This document shows positions 1 through 8,857 of a stretch of 64,000 bases of DNA, one piece after another; position 1 is the first letter of the stretch; the number at the start of each line of letters is the position of its first letter. A model generated the notes under the pieces. It was not told the origin of the DNA. It did not search any database and worked only from the letters and a program-made list of their open reading frames with translations. The stretch comes from Nostoc flagelliforme FACHB-838 (lineage in GTDB: Bacteria; Cyanobacteriota; Cyanobacteriia; Cyanobacteriales; Nostocaceae): assembly GCF_014698065.1 (NCBI RefSeq), contig NZ_JACJSI010000005.1, positions 62,001-126,000 on the forward strand, given 5' to 3'. Position numbers and translations under genes: made by a program.

Positions 1-1206
1 TATGGCACTTTTAACCATTATTCGCCATCAGAAAGAAAACTATTTTCTCCTTTGGCGCTACTGTAGCGGTGTAACTTTCAGCCCCCTTTATAAATAGGGC
101 AGGTTCTACTGCAAATAAGTCGTAGACCTAATAAATTGCAGGTTTTTCACTTTCTAGTGCTTGCCTTTATTGCCAATGAGTAAGTAGAGTCTTCTCTACT
201 GGTCCTCTTAAGCTTAGGACAGCATAGTATTTCAATAGAGTCCTACGGGCTTATGCCCTTTCGTCCTGCCAGTAGAGACGTGAATTTTCTTGTCTCTACA
301 TTACGAATCAACAAAGCAGTAGTAACCGCGCTGAACGGCTATTGATTCTGATTTTGTCCTTTCGTAATTTTATATTAAATACTAGCATGGACTAATAATA
401 GCAAAATAGTTGTTTAATTTTGAATTAAAGTTGCTAGTAAATTTTTATTTAAATTTCTGGACTTCAAGAAGAAAAAGCAGTGACGATTTTCCTAACCCTT
501 TATTGCAAGCGTGAGTATTGCGATCTGCCTTTTATAAAAATTTATGTAATTGAGAGGAGCAGTTTTGACCAATGAGTAAAATACAATATTTTCTTGATTG
601 AGAGCAAGCCAAAAAGCGAAAAGTCTCGTGTGTCAGGGTTTCCCGGTACAATAACTTTTCTTTGAAAGTGGTGAGGATTTTTCCTCGGTTTATTATCTTA
701 AGGTCAAAAGCGGTTAAAGGATTTTGTACGTCTGTCTATGGGAAGAACAAATCTCTTAACATCTGCCTAGCGCTTGATTGCCACCACTATATATTAAAGA
801 TCGAGTTTCACACTTCTATATAATCAAAAAATTCTGCCTTCGCTAACGGTTGACAGAATTTTCCAGTCAGGACTGCTTGACTCAAGTTGACATCAAGACA
901 TGTCGCTAACTTGAGATGCATTTCATTTGGATATGAGCGCTAGGTCAAAGATTAACCTAAGTCCCTTTCTCAGCAAACCCCCTATCCTTTACATTCCCAA
1001 ACAAGTAAATTTAATGCAAAGCTGTGATTATATTTTTGGCGTTTTAACTCAGAAGTTGATAAAAATCTTGTTTACTAGGCTGCTATAAGTAAAATTTTAA
1101 TGGTTATCCTTAAACTAGAATCATTCGCTCTTTAACGTCAGCCTATTAACACCAGGGTTTGAATTAAGAGCAAAATATGGCTCATTTTTCGCAATTACCG
1201 CCTTGA
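1..1206. other. Non-coding region upstream of sdhB
   Basis: No credible gene is visible on either strand over about 1.2 kb. The stretch is AT-rich and would hold the sdhB promoter. The only clear structure is a palindromic patch at 193-299, listed separately. The left edge does not cut a recognisable gene. Confidence 0.6.
193..299. repeat. Composite palindromic element with mutually exclusive stems
   Basis: TCTCTACTGG at 193-202 is complementary to CCAGTAGAGA at 269-278. Between them lie small hairpins: GTCCT/AGGAC at 202-206/216-220 and GGGC/GCCC at 247-250/255-258. GTAGAGAC at 272-279 can instead pair with GTCTCTAC at 292-299, so the outer and 3' stems compete. The 3' part resembles the GTAGAGAC...GTCTCTAC palindromes scattered through Nostoc genomes. 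Whether it acts as RNA is unknown. Confidence 0.45.
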
Positions 1207-1257
1207 GTGATGATTATTGAGGCTAGTAAAGCAATTTTAAAATTTTGGTTAGTAATT

Positions 1258-2262
1258 ATGGAAGTTATTTTTAAAGTCATTCGACAGCAACAAAATTCCT
1301 CGCCTGTTGTGCAAACCTACCTTGTAGAGGCAGAACCAGGTAATACAATCTTGGATTGCCTCAATCATATTAAGTGGGAGCAAGATGGAACTTTGGCGTT
1401 TCGCAAAAATTGCCGTAATACAATTTGTGGTAGCTGTGCTATGCGAATTAATGGGCGTTCGGCTTTAGCTTGTAAGGAAAATGTTGGCAGTGAACTTGCC
1501 AGATTACAACAAATACCATCATCCTCAAGTAAAGTAAATGCAATTGGTGAAATCACGATCGCGCCTCTTGGCAATATGCCAGTGATTAAAGATTTGGTTG
1601 TAGATATGAGCAGCTTCTGGAATAATTTAGAGGCAGTTGCTCCTTATGTAAGTACAGCAGCACGACAAGTACCAGAAAGAGAGTTTTTGCAAACACCACA
1701 AGAGCGATCGCGCCTCGATCAAACTGGTAACTGTATTATGTGCGGTGCTTGTTACTCTGAATGCAACGCCCGTGAAGTTGATCCAAACTTTGTTGGGCCC
1801 CATGCCCTTGCCAAAGCTTACCGGATGGTAGCAGACTCCCGCGATAGCGACACCGAAAATCGTTTAGCAAGCTACAACGAAGGTACTAAAGGCGTATGGG
1901 GTTGCACCCGTTGTTTGTACTGCGATTCTGTTTGTCCAATGGAAGTTGCACCATTAGAACAAATCACCAAAATTAAACAAGAAATTCTCACACACAAACA
2001 AGCCAGTGATAGCCGCTCAATTCGTCACCGGAAAGTATTAGTAGATTTGGTTAAAGAAGGTGGTTGGATTGATGAACGTCAATTTGGTGTACAAGTAGTC
2101 GGTAATTATTTTCGGGATTTAAAAGGATTACTCAGTCTTGCACCCCTCGGTTTGCGGATGATCCTTCGGGGTAAGTTTCCCTTATCATTTGAACCTTCAG
2201 AGGGGACGCAACAAGTGCGATCGCTGATTGAATCTGTGCAACAGGTAGAAAACAAAAGTTAA
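1258..2262 (+). CDS. sdhB: Succinate dehydrogenase/fumarate reductase iron-sulfur subunit
   Basis: Electron-transfer subunit that passes electrons from the flavoprotein SdhA towards plastoquinone at the membrane. The N-terminal ferredoxin-like domain holds the [2Fe-2S] ligands Cys52, Cys57, Cys60 and Cys72 (CRNTICGSCAM...C). The C-terminal helical domain holds two further cysteine clusters, CIMCGACYSEC at 159-169 and CTRCLYCDSVCP from 216, for the [4Fe-4S] and [3Fe-4S] centres. The frame is open back to a GTG at 1207. I prefer the ATG at 1258, giving 334 residues, because family members begin close to the MEVIFKVIRQ segment; neither start has a good ribosome site. sdhA is not adjacent, as is usual in cyanobacteria. 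Function is confident; the start is not. Confidence 0.93.
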   Translation: MEVIFKVIRQQQNSSPVVQTYLVEAEPGNTILDCLNHIKWEQDGTLAFRKNCRNTICGSCAMRINGRSALACKENVGSELARLQQIPSSSSKVNAIGEITIAPLGNMPVIKDLVVDMSSFWNNLEAVAPYVSTAARQVPEREFLQTPQERSRLDQTGNCIMCGACYSECNAREVDPNFVGPHALAKAYRMVADSRDSDTENRLASYNEGTKGVWGCTRCLYCDSVCPMEVAPLEQITKIKQEILTHKQASDSRSIRHRKVLVDLVKEGGWIDERQFGVQVVGNYFRDLKGLLSLAPLGLRMILRGKFPLSFEPSEGTQQVRSLIESVQQVENKS

Positions 2263-2270
2263 AAATGAGG

Positions 2271-2315
2271 AGTTAGGGGTTAGGAATTTTAACTCTTAAC
2301 TCCTAACTCCTAACT
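2271..2315. terminator. Convergent inverted repeat (terminator-like)
   Basis: AGTTAGGGGTTAGGA (2271-2285) and TCCTAACTCCTAACT (2301-2315) form a 15-bp stem with one G-U pair. It sits between the ends of the convergent genes sdhB and the TolB-like gene. The TTAGGAGT-type motif recurs at other gene ends in this window (for example 20600-20635), so it is probably a repeat reused as a terminator. Confidence 0.55.
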
Positions 2316-2320
2316 GTAGT

Positions 2321-2845
2321 TCAACGCGGTTCTTGAGGTATATTCAACGGTCGTCCATTCCGGTCATATACTAAAACATCCCACTGTCCGTTGTTACTAG
2401 ATTCAAAAGCAATCCTACTACCATCAGCGCTAATTGTAGGGTTGCGGACTTCCGCTTGCAGGTTATTAGTCAAATTACGTGACTGGCGTGTTTCGCGGTC
2501 GTAAACAAAAATAGCTGATCGCCCTTGACGACTAGCAGCAAACGTAATATAACGACCATCTTGTGAAGCACTAGGATGATTTGCGATCGCATCAAAGGAG
2601 TTTAAACCTGGCAAATCAACCAAATCACGAGTCACAGTATCAAACATATAAACATCTTGGCTACCCCGTCGGTCAGTAATAAAAACTATGTATCTCCCAG
2701 AAATTTGGGGGTTTAATTCCGACGCTAAACTATTGAGACTCCGCCCCCCCGGATCAAAGGGATAACTCAAAAGGCGAGGGTAGCCAAAACATCCAGTCAA
2801 TAAACTTAGGGATAAAAACGCAGGTATAAAAAAAGCACGTTTCAT
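2321..2845 (-). CDS. TolB-like lipoprotein with three PD40 beta-propeller blades
   Basis: 174-residue exported lipoprotein. The signal peptide ends in a lipobox, LLTGC, with the lipidated Cys at 19. The mature part has three WD40-like/PD40 (TolB) repeats, each with the pattern P-x-(I/A)-S-x-D-G-R-x-I-x-F-x-(S/A)-x-R-x-G-x-x-x-(I/V)-(F/V)-V-Y-D. Blade centres fall near residues 50, 95 and 140. A closed TolB propeller needs six blades, so this is half of one. The next gene upstream on the same strand (2920-3480) encodes a paralogue with the same three-blade plan, suggesting tandem duplication and perhaps co-assembly (inference). It lacks the N-terminal domain of true TolB, so I do not call it tolB. 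Confidence 0.8.
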   Translation of the reverse strand: MKRAFFIPAFLSLSLLTGCFGYPRLLSYPFDPGGRSLNSLASELNPQISGRYIVFITDRRGSQDVYMFDTVTRDLVDLPGLNSFDAIANHPSASQDGRYITFAASRQGRSAIFVYDRETRQSRNLTNNLQAEVRNPTISADGSRIAFESSNNGQWDVLVYDRNGRPLNIPQEPR

Positions 2846-2919
2846 GTTTCATATATATAGTAATTAGCTATTAATTAATAATTATTCTCCCCCTGCCTCC
2901 CCTGCTTCCCCTGCCTTCC

Positions 2920-3480
2920 CTACGGAGGTGAACCTACGGTTGCACCATTAGGAATATCTAACTCAATATTTGGCCCCCGGTCTAAAACTTCAATATCCCA
3001 CTGACCACGGCTGGCGGTTTCAAAGACAACATAACGTCCATCTGGGCTGATATTTGGTTTTCTGACCCAGCCGCGATAGGTTGGTGTGACGATTTGCGAT
3101 TGTTGCGTAGCGCGATCGTAAAGCGCCACCACAGGTCTACCTTGGTCACTAGTAAGATAAGCAATATAACGCCCGGTATAGCTCAAGCTAGGACTTTCAG
3201 CAATTGTCTCCGCTCGGTTTATCCCCGGCGTGCTAATAAACAGTTGCCTCTCCAAATCGTACATGAGTAACTGTTGATTACCATTTCGATTAGATACAAA
3301 GGCTAAAAAGCGTCCATTTCCACTCAAAACAGGTTGCTCCTCGGTGTAGCGACTGTTGAGGGAAGTAGGCCCTATAGGAATATCATTAGAACCACAAGAT
3401 ACAAGCAAACTTGTTAAACCAAAAATCAGGCTCCAATGAATTGGTCTTTGGAGCCAAAATGTAGGCGTAAATTTTTCCAC
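2920..3480 (-). CDS. TolB-like lipoprotein, paralogue of the adjacent gene
   Basis: 186 residues. The signal sequence ends in the lipobox SLLVSC (Cys29), so the product should be a membrane-anchored lipoprotein. Three PD40 blades follow, with recognisable cores SGNGRFLAFVSNRNG, SYTGRYIAYLTSDQG and SPDGRYVVFETASRGQWDIEVLD. The last blade closely matches the last blade of the neighbour (QWDVLVYDR), supporting a gene duplication. The two genes are 74 nt apart on the same strand, downstream of ycf66, and may form one transcript. Partner and ligand are unknown; such blades usually bind protein. Confidence 0.8.
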   Translation of the reverse strand: MEKFTPTFWLQRPIHWSLIFGLTSLLVSCGSNDIPIGPTSLNSRYTEEQPVLSGNGRFLAFVSNRNGNQQLLMYDLERQLFISTPGINRAETIAESPSLSYTGRYIAYLTSDQGRPVVALYDRATQQSQIVTPTYRGWVRKPNISPDGRYVVFETASRGQWDIEVLDRGPNIELDIPNGATVGSPP

Positions 3481-3527
3481 CTCAACTGTTTTCCGTCGCC
3501 TCTAAACCTACTTCCAGGCCAATTGTT

Positions 3528-4442
3528 TTAAACATCATCAAAATCGGTCGAATTATCTGGCCCCTCATTTGGCATTTCAATCGGATTATATGGCACATAA
3601 TCAGTTGGAATCGCATCATCATCTTCGCGCGGTCTTCGAGAAGTTGAGTCAGTGGGTGGACGACGCCTTCTTGGTCTTGGAGCAACATCATCTTCACGAT
3701 TTTCGGGACGCTGCGGCCCATTATTGCTGCGGCGAGAAGGTTTTCTAACCTCCCCCCCCGAATTTTCCCAATCATCAACTTCCCTAGATGAAGAACCCCA
3801 ATTTTCTTCTCCAACGCTTTCAGAAGGTCGATTCACAGGACGCCCAGAAGTACGCCGACGTGTTCTATCCCCTGAAGCCTGTCTTTCACTACTGCTACTG
3901 TTGCGGCGTTCTGAACGACGGGGGGGTTGCTCCTGGTAGTAGTCATCACGAGTTGAAATTTCATCCCTGCTACCGCGAATCCGGGCACGCACAGGGCGTT
4001 CCTCCTCGTCTTCGTAAGGCAATGGATCTAAATCTGCATCCATTTCAGCTTGATACTTTCTGCGATCGTTGTAAGAATAGTTTCTGCTTACCTCTCGCTC
4101 ATCGTCCACAATCGGAGTGTTGCGCTTTGCTTGTTGGGTAGCTATACTCCGCAGACGAATACTTTCAACTGCAAAAAACACAGTTGTGCCAACTAAAAGC
4201 AGTTGACCAAATTGCAGAATCGGGTCTAAGCGCCATCCTTGAAACACGAGAATAAAGCCGCAGAGCAAGCCAACTGCCGCAAAAAAGATATCTTGATCTC
4301 GTGACAATTCAGGACGCACAGTGCGGAGAAAATACAGTGCTGCCCCAGCCACAGCCAGGAAAATTCCTAGAATACTGGCTGAGTTTGCCCCAAAATTTAC
4401 CTGAGCCAGAAAACTGGCTGAGTTCAGCCCAAAATTTATCAT
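3528..4442 (-). CDS. ycf66: Ycf66 family membrane protein
   Basis: 304 residues. The N-terminal 90 or so hold the hydrophobic segments of the Ycf66 family, known from cyanobacteria and some plastids, function unknown: SASILGIFLAVAGAALYFL, then DIFFAAVGLLCGFILVF, then LDPILQFGQLLLVGTTVFF. From about residue 105 onward the protein is a long, very charged, low-complexity tail rich in Arg, Glu, Asp, Ser and Pro, probably disordered and cytoplasmic. The gene follows psbX on the same strand with about 245 nt between, placing it beside a photosystem II gene. The 3' end stops 47 nt before the TolB-like pair. Confidence 0.9.
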   Translation of the reverse strand: MINFGLNSASFLAQVNFGANSASILGIFLAVAGAALYFLRTVRPELSRDQDIFFAAVGLLCGFILVFQGWRLDPILQFGQLLLVGTTVFFAVESIRLRSIATQQAKRNTPIVDDEREVSRNYSYNDRRKYQAEMDADLDPLPYEDEEERPVRARIRGSRDEISTRDDYYQEQPPRRSERRNSSSSERQASGDRTRRRTSGRPVNRPSESVGEENWGSSSREVDDWENSGGEVRKPSRRSNNGPQRPENREDDVAPRPRRRRPPTDSTSRRPREDDDAIPTDYVPYNPIEMPNEGPDNSTDFDDV

Positions 4443-4660
4443 TGCTGTTTTCCCAATATCAAATCTATGTTAGCGAGTCACAATTAAAATCACTACTGTA
4501 ATTAGTCACGATATATTAAAGCTTCAAAGCCTCTGGCAAAGAAGCTCTGAAGCTGTTCACCGAAAAATAAAAACACTTATGTCTGTAATCTACAACTACC
4601 ACTAGCGGCAAACACTGCTGCTTTTAGTGCAATCATAAATAGCTGACAGACAATAGGTTA

Positions 4661-4681
4661 TGAGAGTTAATTCAACTCTCA
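4661..4681 (-). terminator. Hairpin directly after psbX
   Basis: TGAGAGTT and AACTCTCA form a perfect 8-bp stem with a 5-nt loop, 7 nt beyond the psbX stop codon on the minus strand. No strong T-run follows, so it may be a terminator or an mRNA 3'-end stabiliser. Confidence 0.5.
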
Positions 4682-4687
4682 CAAGCA

Positions 4688-4807
4688 TTATGAACGCTGG
4701 ATTTTATCTTTTTGGCTAATGAAAATTAGACCAACTGTAGCGGGGATTACAACAATTGCAGTACCCCATAGCAGACTCCAAAGAAAATTTGCTAAAGAAG
4801 GCGTCAT
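4688..4807 (-). CDS. psbX: Photosystem II protein PsbX
   Basis: A 39-residue single-span thylakoid protein of photosystem II, located near cytochrome b559 and the QB side. The product starts MTPSLANFLWSLLWGTAIVV, continues IPATVGLIFISQKD and ends KIQRS. This is the standard PsbX pattern: a short lumenal start, one transmembrane helix from about residue 8 to 30, and a basic stromal tail. The ATG is complement 4805-4807 and the stop complement 4688-4690. Its neighbour downstream on the same strand is ycf66. The gene is easily lost because of its length and because an unrelated open frame overlaps it on the plus strand. Confidence 0.95.
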   Translation of the reverse strand: MTPSLANFLWSLLWGTAIVVIPATVGLIFISQKDKIQRS

Positions 4808-5063
4808 ACTTCTAAACCTTTTTTTTACACACTTCATCTTAATTTTAATAGTGTATTACTTTCTTGAGAAGCCTCTAAATCCGAACTGCCAAACTTGTTA
4901 ACTGCTGTGAGGAAGTTTGCTTTTGTATTCCAGAAGGAAGTGGCAGCATTTGGTTAAAATGATGATGAGAGTGCTTTACAAAGCTTCAAATTTTGTGGCG
5001 TGAGCGAAGCGCGGCTTGCCGTTGCCTAAGTTTTTCTTTCTTTACAGATAGTACCTTAAACCG

Positions 5064-5357
5064 ATGACTGGTGTTGACCTGACTGCTTGGATTCTTGGCC
5101 CTGTGTTAGGGCTGATGACATTTTTATTTATATTTCGGATCATTCTCACTTGGTATCCGCAAGTGGATCTAAATCGTTTGCCCTTTAATTTAATAGCTTG
5201 GCCCACCGAACCATTTTTAGTACCATTGCGAAAACTAGTACAACCTATAGGCGGAGTGGATATTACACCTATTATTTGGGTTGGTATCTTCAGTCTGGTG
5301 CGAGAAATATTACTAGGTCAGCAAGGATTGCTGACTATGCTGACTCGTGTCAATTAG
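5064..5357 (+). CDS. YggT family membrane protein (Ycf19-like)
   Basis: 97 residues with two membrane helices, one near residues 8-28 (AWILGPVLGLMTFLFIFRIIL) and one near 68-88. Between them is the family signature: TWYPQVDLNRLPFN, then PTEPFLVPLRKLVQPIGGVDITPII. The family is involved in thylakoid or cell-division membrane organisation in cyanobacteria and chloroplasts; the exact role is unsettled. It is divergent from psbX, with about 255 nt of shared upstream sequence containing a GC-rich repeat near 4995-5025. The start is the ATG at 5064. Confidence 0.88.
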   Translation: MTGVDLTAWILGPVLGLMTFLFIFRIILTWYPQVDLNRLPFNLIAWPTEPFLVPLRKLVQPIGGVDITPIIWVGIFSLVREILLGQQGLLTMLTRVN

Positions 5358-5625
5358 GCATGGGGCATGAGGCATGGGGCATGAGGCATTGGTTCCACTC
5401 CATCTCCCTCATCTTCTCCTACTCCTCATTCCCCACCCCCTAGTACAGGTCGGCGGAAATAAACCTACTATTTCATTACAGCCAGAAAGCCAAAAATTAA
5501 AGCAGGCGTGACTTTTGACTTTTGAACGCCAGTTGCTTCTCCTGTCGGAGACGCTAAGAGCGTAGCTTGCTTCCCCGTAGGGGTACAAGTCGGCAGAGCC
5601 GCCCAACGCACTGGCTCCTTTTGAC
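5358..5625. repeat. Clustered short repeats between yggT and accC
   Basis: Just after yggT a 15-nt unit (GGCATGGGGCATGAG) is repeated in tandem. Further on, about 5525-5620, lies a palindrome-rich patch (GGAGACGCTAAGAGCGTAGC...CCCCGTAGGGGTAC) of a type seen again near 14955-15022 and 60030-60085. No gene is credible here; the minus-strand open frame is made of repeat sequence. Confidence 0.6.
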
Positions 5626-5640
5626 TTTCGCCTTGCGGTG

Positions 5641-6984
5641 CTAGCCGTTCATTTCCTGAACAAAATTTGTATAGACATTACCCTGCAAAAACTGTGGAGT
5701 TTCCATAATTCTTTGATGAAATCCGATTGTCGTGGGTAATCCAGTGATGGCACATTCCCGGAGTGCGCGTTTCATGCGGTTAATAGCAGTGGGTCTGTCT
5801 GGGGCCCAAACAATTAACTTGCCGATTAAGGAATCGTAGTAAGGCGGGATTTGGTAATCTGTGTAAACGTGGGAATCAATGCGAACACCAGGGCCTCCAG
5901 GGGGAAGATAGCCACTGATTCGTCCAGGAGAAGGCCGAAAATCATGATCGGGATCTTCAGCGTTAATCCGGCACTCAATCGAATGACCTCGTAATACTAC
6001 TTGGTCTTGGGTAAGCTTGAGTCTTTCCCCTTGGGCAATGCGGATTTGTTCAGCAACCAAGTCTATCCCAGTAATCATTTCTGTTACAGGATGTTCTACT
6101 TGAATGCGGGTGTTCATTTCCATAAAGTAGAATTTACCGGATCTATCCAAGAGAAACTCGATAGTACCCGCCCCACTGTAATTTATGAATTGGGCAGCTT
6201 TGACAGCAGCTTGTCCCATTTTCTCACGTAGGTCTTGGTCGAGAGCCGGACTAGGGGCTTCTTCTAGTAGCTTTTGATTCCGGCGCTGAATAGAGCAATC
6301 CCGCTCACCCAAATGGATCACGTTACCGTAGTTATCCGCCAAAATTTGAAATTCGATGTGGCGGGGACGTTCAATAAATTTTTCTATATAAACGCCAGAA
6401 TTACCAAAAGCTGCTCCTGCTTCCCCTTGGGCTGCTAAGAAAAGTTTGACAAATTCATCTTCAGAACGCACCAGGCGCATACCCCGTCCACCACCACCCG
6501 CCGTGGCTTTAATCATTACTGGATAGCCGATATCCTTGGCGAATCCTAATCCTTCTTGCTCGGATTCTACCAATCCTTCACTACCAGGTACCGTAGGTAC
6601 TCCAGCTTTTTGCATGGTTTCTTTGGCTGTGGATTTATCCCCCATCAGCCTGATAGCTTCTGGAGTTGGGCCAATAAAAGCAATATGATGGTCGGCACAG
6701 ATTTCCGCAAACCGGGCATTTTCTGCCAAAAAGCCATAGCCTGGATGAATGGCAGTCGCATTGCGCGTCAGTGCAGCAGCAATAATATTGGGAATATTCA
6801 AATAACTTTTACTGCTAGCAGGTTCGCCAATACAAACCGCTTCATCAGCAAGTTGGACGTGGAGAGCATTACGGTCAACGGTGGAGTGAACTGCAACTGT
6901 CGCAATCCCCATTTCTTCACAGGCGCGGAGAATGCGAAGGGCGATTTCTCCCCGATTGGCAATTAATATTTTGTCAAACTTCAT
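5641..6984 (-). CDS. accC: Acetyl-CoA carboxylase, biotin carboxylase subunit
   Basis: 447 residues, the normal length for stand-alone AccC. It carboxylates the biotin on AccB using ATP and bicarbonate, the first half-reaction of fatty-acid synthesis. Visible parts are the N-terminal fold ([18 protein letters not shown]), the ATP-grasp domain with the glycine-rich loop [14 protein letters not shown], the [15 protein letters not shown] segment, the catalytic [16 protein letters not shown] motif, and the C-terminal part with ECRINAEDP and SPG. The ATG at complement 6982-6984 matches the family N-terminus exactly. Other acc genes are not nearby, which is common in cyanobacteria. Confidence 0.97.
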   Translation of the reverse strand: MKFDKILIANRGEIALRILRACEEMGIATVAVHSTVDRNALHVQLADEAVCIGEPASSKSYLNIPNIIAAALTRNATAIHPGYGFLAENARFAEICADHHIAFIGPTPEAIRLMGDKSTAKETMQKAGVPTVPGSEGLVESEQEGLGFAKDIGYPVMIKATAGGGGRGMRLVRSEDEFVKLFLAAQGEAGAAFGNSGVYIEKFIERPRHIEFQILADNYGNVIHLGERDCSIQRRNQKLLEEAPSPALDQDLREKMGQAAVKAAQFINYSGAGTIEFLLDRSGKFYFMEMNTRIQVEHPVTEMITGIDLVAEQIRIAQGERLKLTQDQVVLRGHSIECRINAEDPDHDFRPSPGRISGYLPPGGPGVRIDSHVYTDYQIPPYYDSLIGKLIVWAPDRPTAINRMKRALRECAITGLPTTIGFHQRIMETPQFLQGNVYTNFVQEMNG

Positions 6985-7418
6985 TTTTTAGTTTCGATAT
7001 CATTACCAGTAGATTGATATTTTCTCTGATCCAACCTAAAACAACGCTTCCGCATTATTTCAAATTATCGCAGGAGATTCGCCACCCTGATTCTAAGCAA
7101 ACTTGCATATTGCAGGCTTGCTGCGTCTTTGGGTCTTACTACACTAACAACATTGCTGCTGTAAGTCTTGGCTAGACTACCAAGCTGGGCTTTTGCGTAG
7201 GTGTCGCCAGTCGTAGACATCGCCTACGACGGGCGGGTACGTCATCGCACTGCACCGAACACAGTAGTTCTACCCTTTTTAATATCACTTGTGCGGCTGC
7301 TAGATTTCTGTCAGCCAGATACCGCCTTGAAAAAATTTATATTTTTGAGCAACTGAATTTAGATATCACCTTACTATAATTATTTTCTTATGCTATATTC
7401 TATATTTAGACAACCTGT
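6985..7418. other. Non-coding interval accC to tRNA-Leu
   Basis: About 430 nt without a gene. It contains GC-richer hairpin sequence near 7213-7236 (GTCGTAG/CTACGAC), of the dispersed repeat type. It must hold the divergent promoters of accC and the tRNA. No other structure was recognised. Confidence 0.5.
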
Positions 7419-7499
7419 GCGGATGTGGCGGAATTGGTATACGCGCACGCTTGAGGTGCGTGTGGCTTTGCCTTGGGAGTTCGAGTCTCCCCATCCGCA
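7419..7499 (+). tRNA. tRNA-Leu (anticodon GAG)
   Basis: 81 nt. The acceptor stem GCGGATG pairs with CATCCGC at 7492-7498, with discriminator A at 7499. The D-arm is TGGCGGAATTGGTA, the anticodon loop TTGAGGT gives GAG at 7453-7455, and the T-arm contains GTTCGAGTC. A variable arm with a GGC/GCC stem makes it a type II tRNA, as expected for leucine. It reads CUC/CUU codons. The 3' CCA is not encoded. Confidence 0.97.
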
Positions 7500-7518
7500 T
7501 TTTTGTTTGTTTAATCAT

Positions 7519-7562
7519 AGGGTCAATAGTCAAGGATAAAAAAACCTCAGACTATTGACCCT
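7519..7562 (+). terminator. 13-bp perfect hairpin after tRNA-Leu
   Basis: AGGGTCAATAGTC (7519-7531) and GACTATTGACCCT (7550-7562) are perfectly complementary around an 18-nt loop, starting 20 nt past the tRNA. The downstream sequence is A/T-rich but not a clean T-run. The likely role is termination or 3'-end processing of the tRNA transcript. Confidence 0.5.
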
Positions 7563-7705
7563 TAAATATAAGTTTATATATATAGTGAGGACTTTAGTCC
7601 TTGCTTGAAGTACTGAATTGCTTACTAAATACTAGCCAAATTTGCCTTGTCAAAGTACTAGTTTTTTATGCTTTTATAGAGATAGGTAAAGTTTTGTAAA
7701 AAGCA

Positions 7706-8335
7706 TTGACTATTACTTTTACGCCGACAAACAACCTAACACTGCCACCAGCTTGGCATCGCCTCACTCCGATTTGGCAAGGAGGGGAGGAAATAATTCA
7801 GCAAAGTCTACCTCATACTCAGTTAGCACCTGCATGGCAGCTAATGCTCTTGGGTGACGGCTCCCCAACACGTCACTTAGAATTGCTCACAGGTGAGGCT
7901 GTAGAAGTAGATGTTATTGATATGTCATTGATTGGCATGGACTTGGATGCTGCTCCTGAGTTAATCCAAGCTGTCCCAGGGCCACGACTACGACGCCAAG
8001 TATGGCTGCGTACCCCTTCTGGTCAACGATTAGCCTATGCGACTTCGTGGTGGGAAGCCAGTCATGTCGATGAGTATTTGCAAAACCGTTCATTACCAAT
8101 TTGGGCAAGTTTAGCTCGTCTTCGCACAGAATTGTATCGGGATGTTCGAGGAATTTATTATGGTGACTCATTGGCACTAGAGTCGGGTTTTGGTGTACCT
8201 GGGCCTTTTTGGGGTCGCCACTACTTGTTTTGGCATCATGGACAGCCACTCACATTAATTTATGAAGTTTTTTCACCTTATTTAACCAAATATTTGGGGT
8301 CTATGCAGTTGAGCGCTGTTAATGCTGATGCATAG
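7706..8335 (+). CDS. Chorismate pyruvate-lyase family protein (UbiC-like, DUF98)
   Basis: 209 residues. Cyanobacterial members of this family convert chorismate to 4-hydroxybenzoate, the head-group precursor of plastoquinone. Recognisable segments are LTLPPAWHRLTPIWQGGEE, LMLLGDGSPTRHLELLTGEAVEVDVI, then RRQVWLRTPSGQRLAYATSWW (the substrate-pocket strand with its Arg) and IWASLARLRTELYRDV. The start is a TTG at 7706: a stop codon lies in frame at 7697-7699, and there is no ATG or GTG before the conserved region, so a TTG start is forced. The gene stands alone between the tRNA and the DUF3352 gene. Confidence 0.82.
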   Translation: MTITFTPTNNLTLPPAWHRLTPIWQGGEEIIQQSLPHTQLAPAWQLMLLGDGSPTRHLELLTGEAVEVDVIDMSLIGMDLDAAPELIQAVPGPRLRRQVWLRTPSGQRLAYATSWWEASHVDEYLQNRSLPIWASLARLRTELYRDVRGIYYGDSLALESGFGVPGPFWGRHYLFWHHGQPLTLIYEVFSPYLTKYLGSMQLSAVNADA

Positions 8336-8340
8336 TACTA

Positions 8341-8830
8341 TTTAAAAGTTTTTCATATTTTGCAGTGCGCCCCAGAGTATGGCAATTTTGCGCTAGTGAC
8401 TTTAAAGATTTGTAATCTATGTAAAATCCCGGTTATTGAATTGATCTTGTTTAGATAAAGTCAGTACCACAGATGGAAGCTTTATAAATAGAAAAATAGA
8501 AGGTGGTGTGGGTTACTGATTACTTGCAGCAATGCCCAAGTTAGTTATATCCTCAAAGTGCTTGAAATGACGGTTGTCTTTTTCGGAAAAGCTCCGAAAA
8601 AGACAACCGTCTAAAAGAAGTGTCCTGCGAAATTCAATAAAGCGTGTTAAAAAAGGTAACTAACCAGGAAAACACTGCTTTTGAAACATTCGAGAAGGTT
8701 GATTACGGAAATATCATCATCTAGGGTGGAGAAATCTATGAAGTTAACTGCCTTAGATCACAAGAAGCTTCTTGGTTGACTTAACCAATTAAGCAAGTAA
8801 TGAGTTTGCAAATATGAGGTATAGGTTTCA
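8341..8830. other. Non-coding interval with one strong hairpin
   Basis: About 490 nt between the chorismate lyase and DUF3352 genes. Apart from the 19-bp stem at 8569-8611 I see nothing recognisable. It probably holds the promoter of the downstream gene. Confidence 0.5.
8569..8611. repeat. Perfect 19-bp inverted repeat with 5-nt loop
   Basis: GACGGTTGTCTTTTTCGGA (8569-8587) and its exact complement (8593-8611) flank the loop AAAGC. It is long and perfect for a terminator and lies 234 nt beyond the preceding gene. No T-run follows on the plus strand. It could be a small RNA hairpin, a recent short palindromic insertion, or a processing site. Confidence 0.75.
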
Positions 8831-8857
8831 ATGGCACCGCCTCTTGTGTCTGTTCCG

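Noticed and set aside
4719-4901. 60-codon plus-strand frame next to yggT
   Set aside because: It overlaps psbX on the opposite strand and has no recognisable protein feature.
5409-5606. 65-codon minus-strand frame after yggT
   Set aside because: Translation of palindromic repeat sequence.
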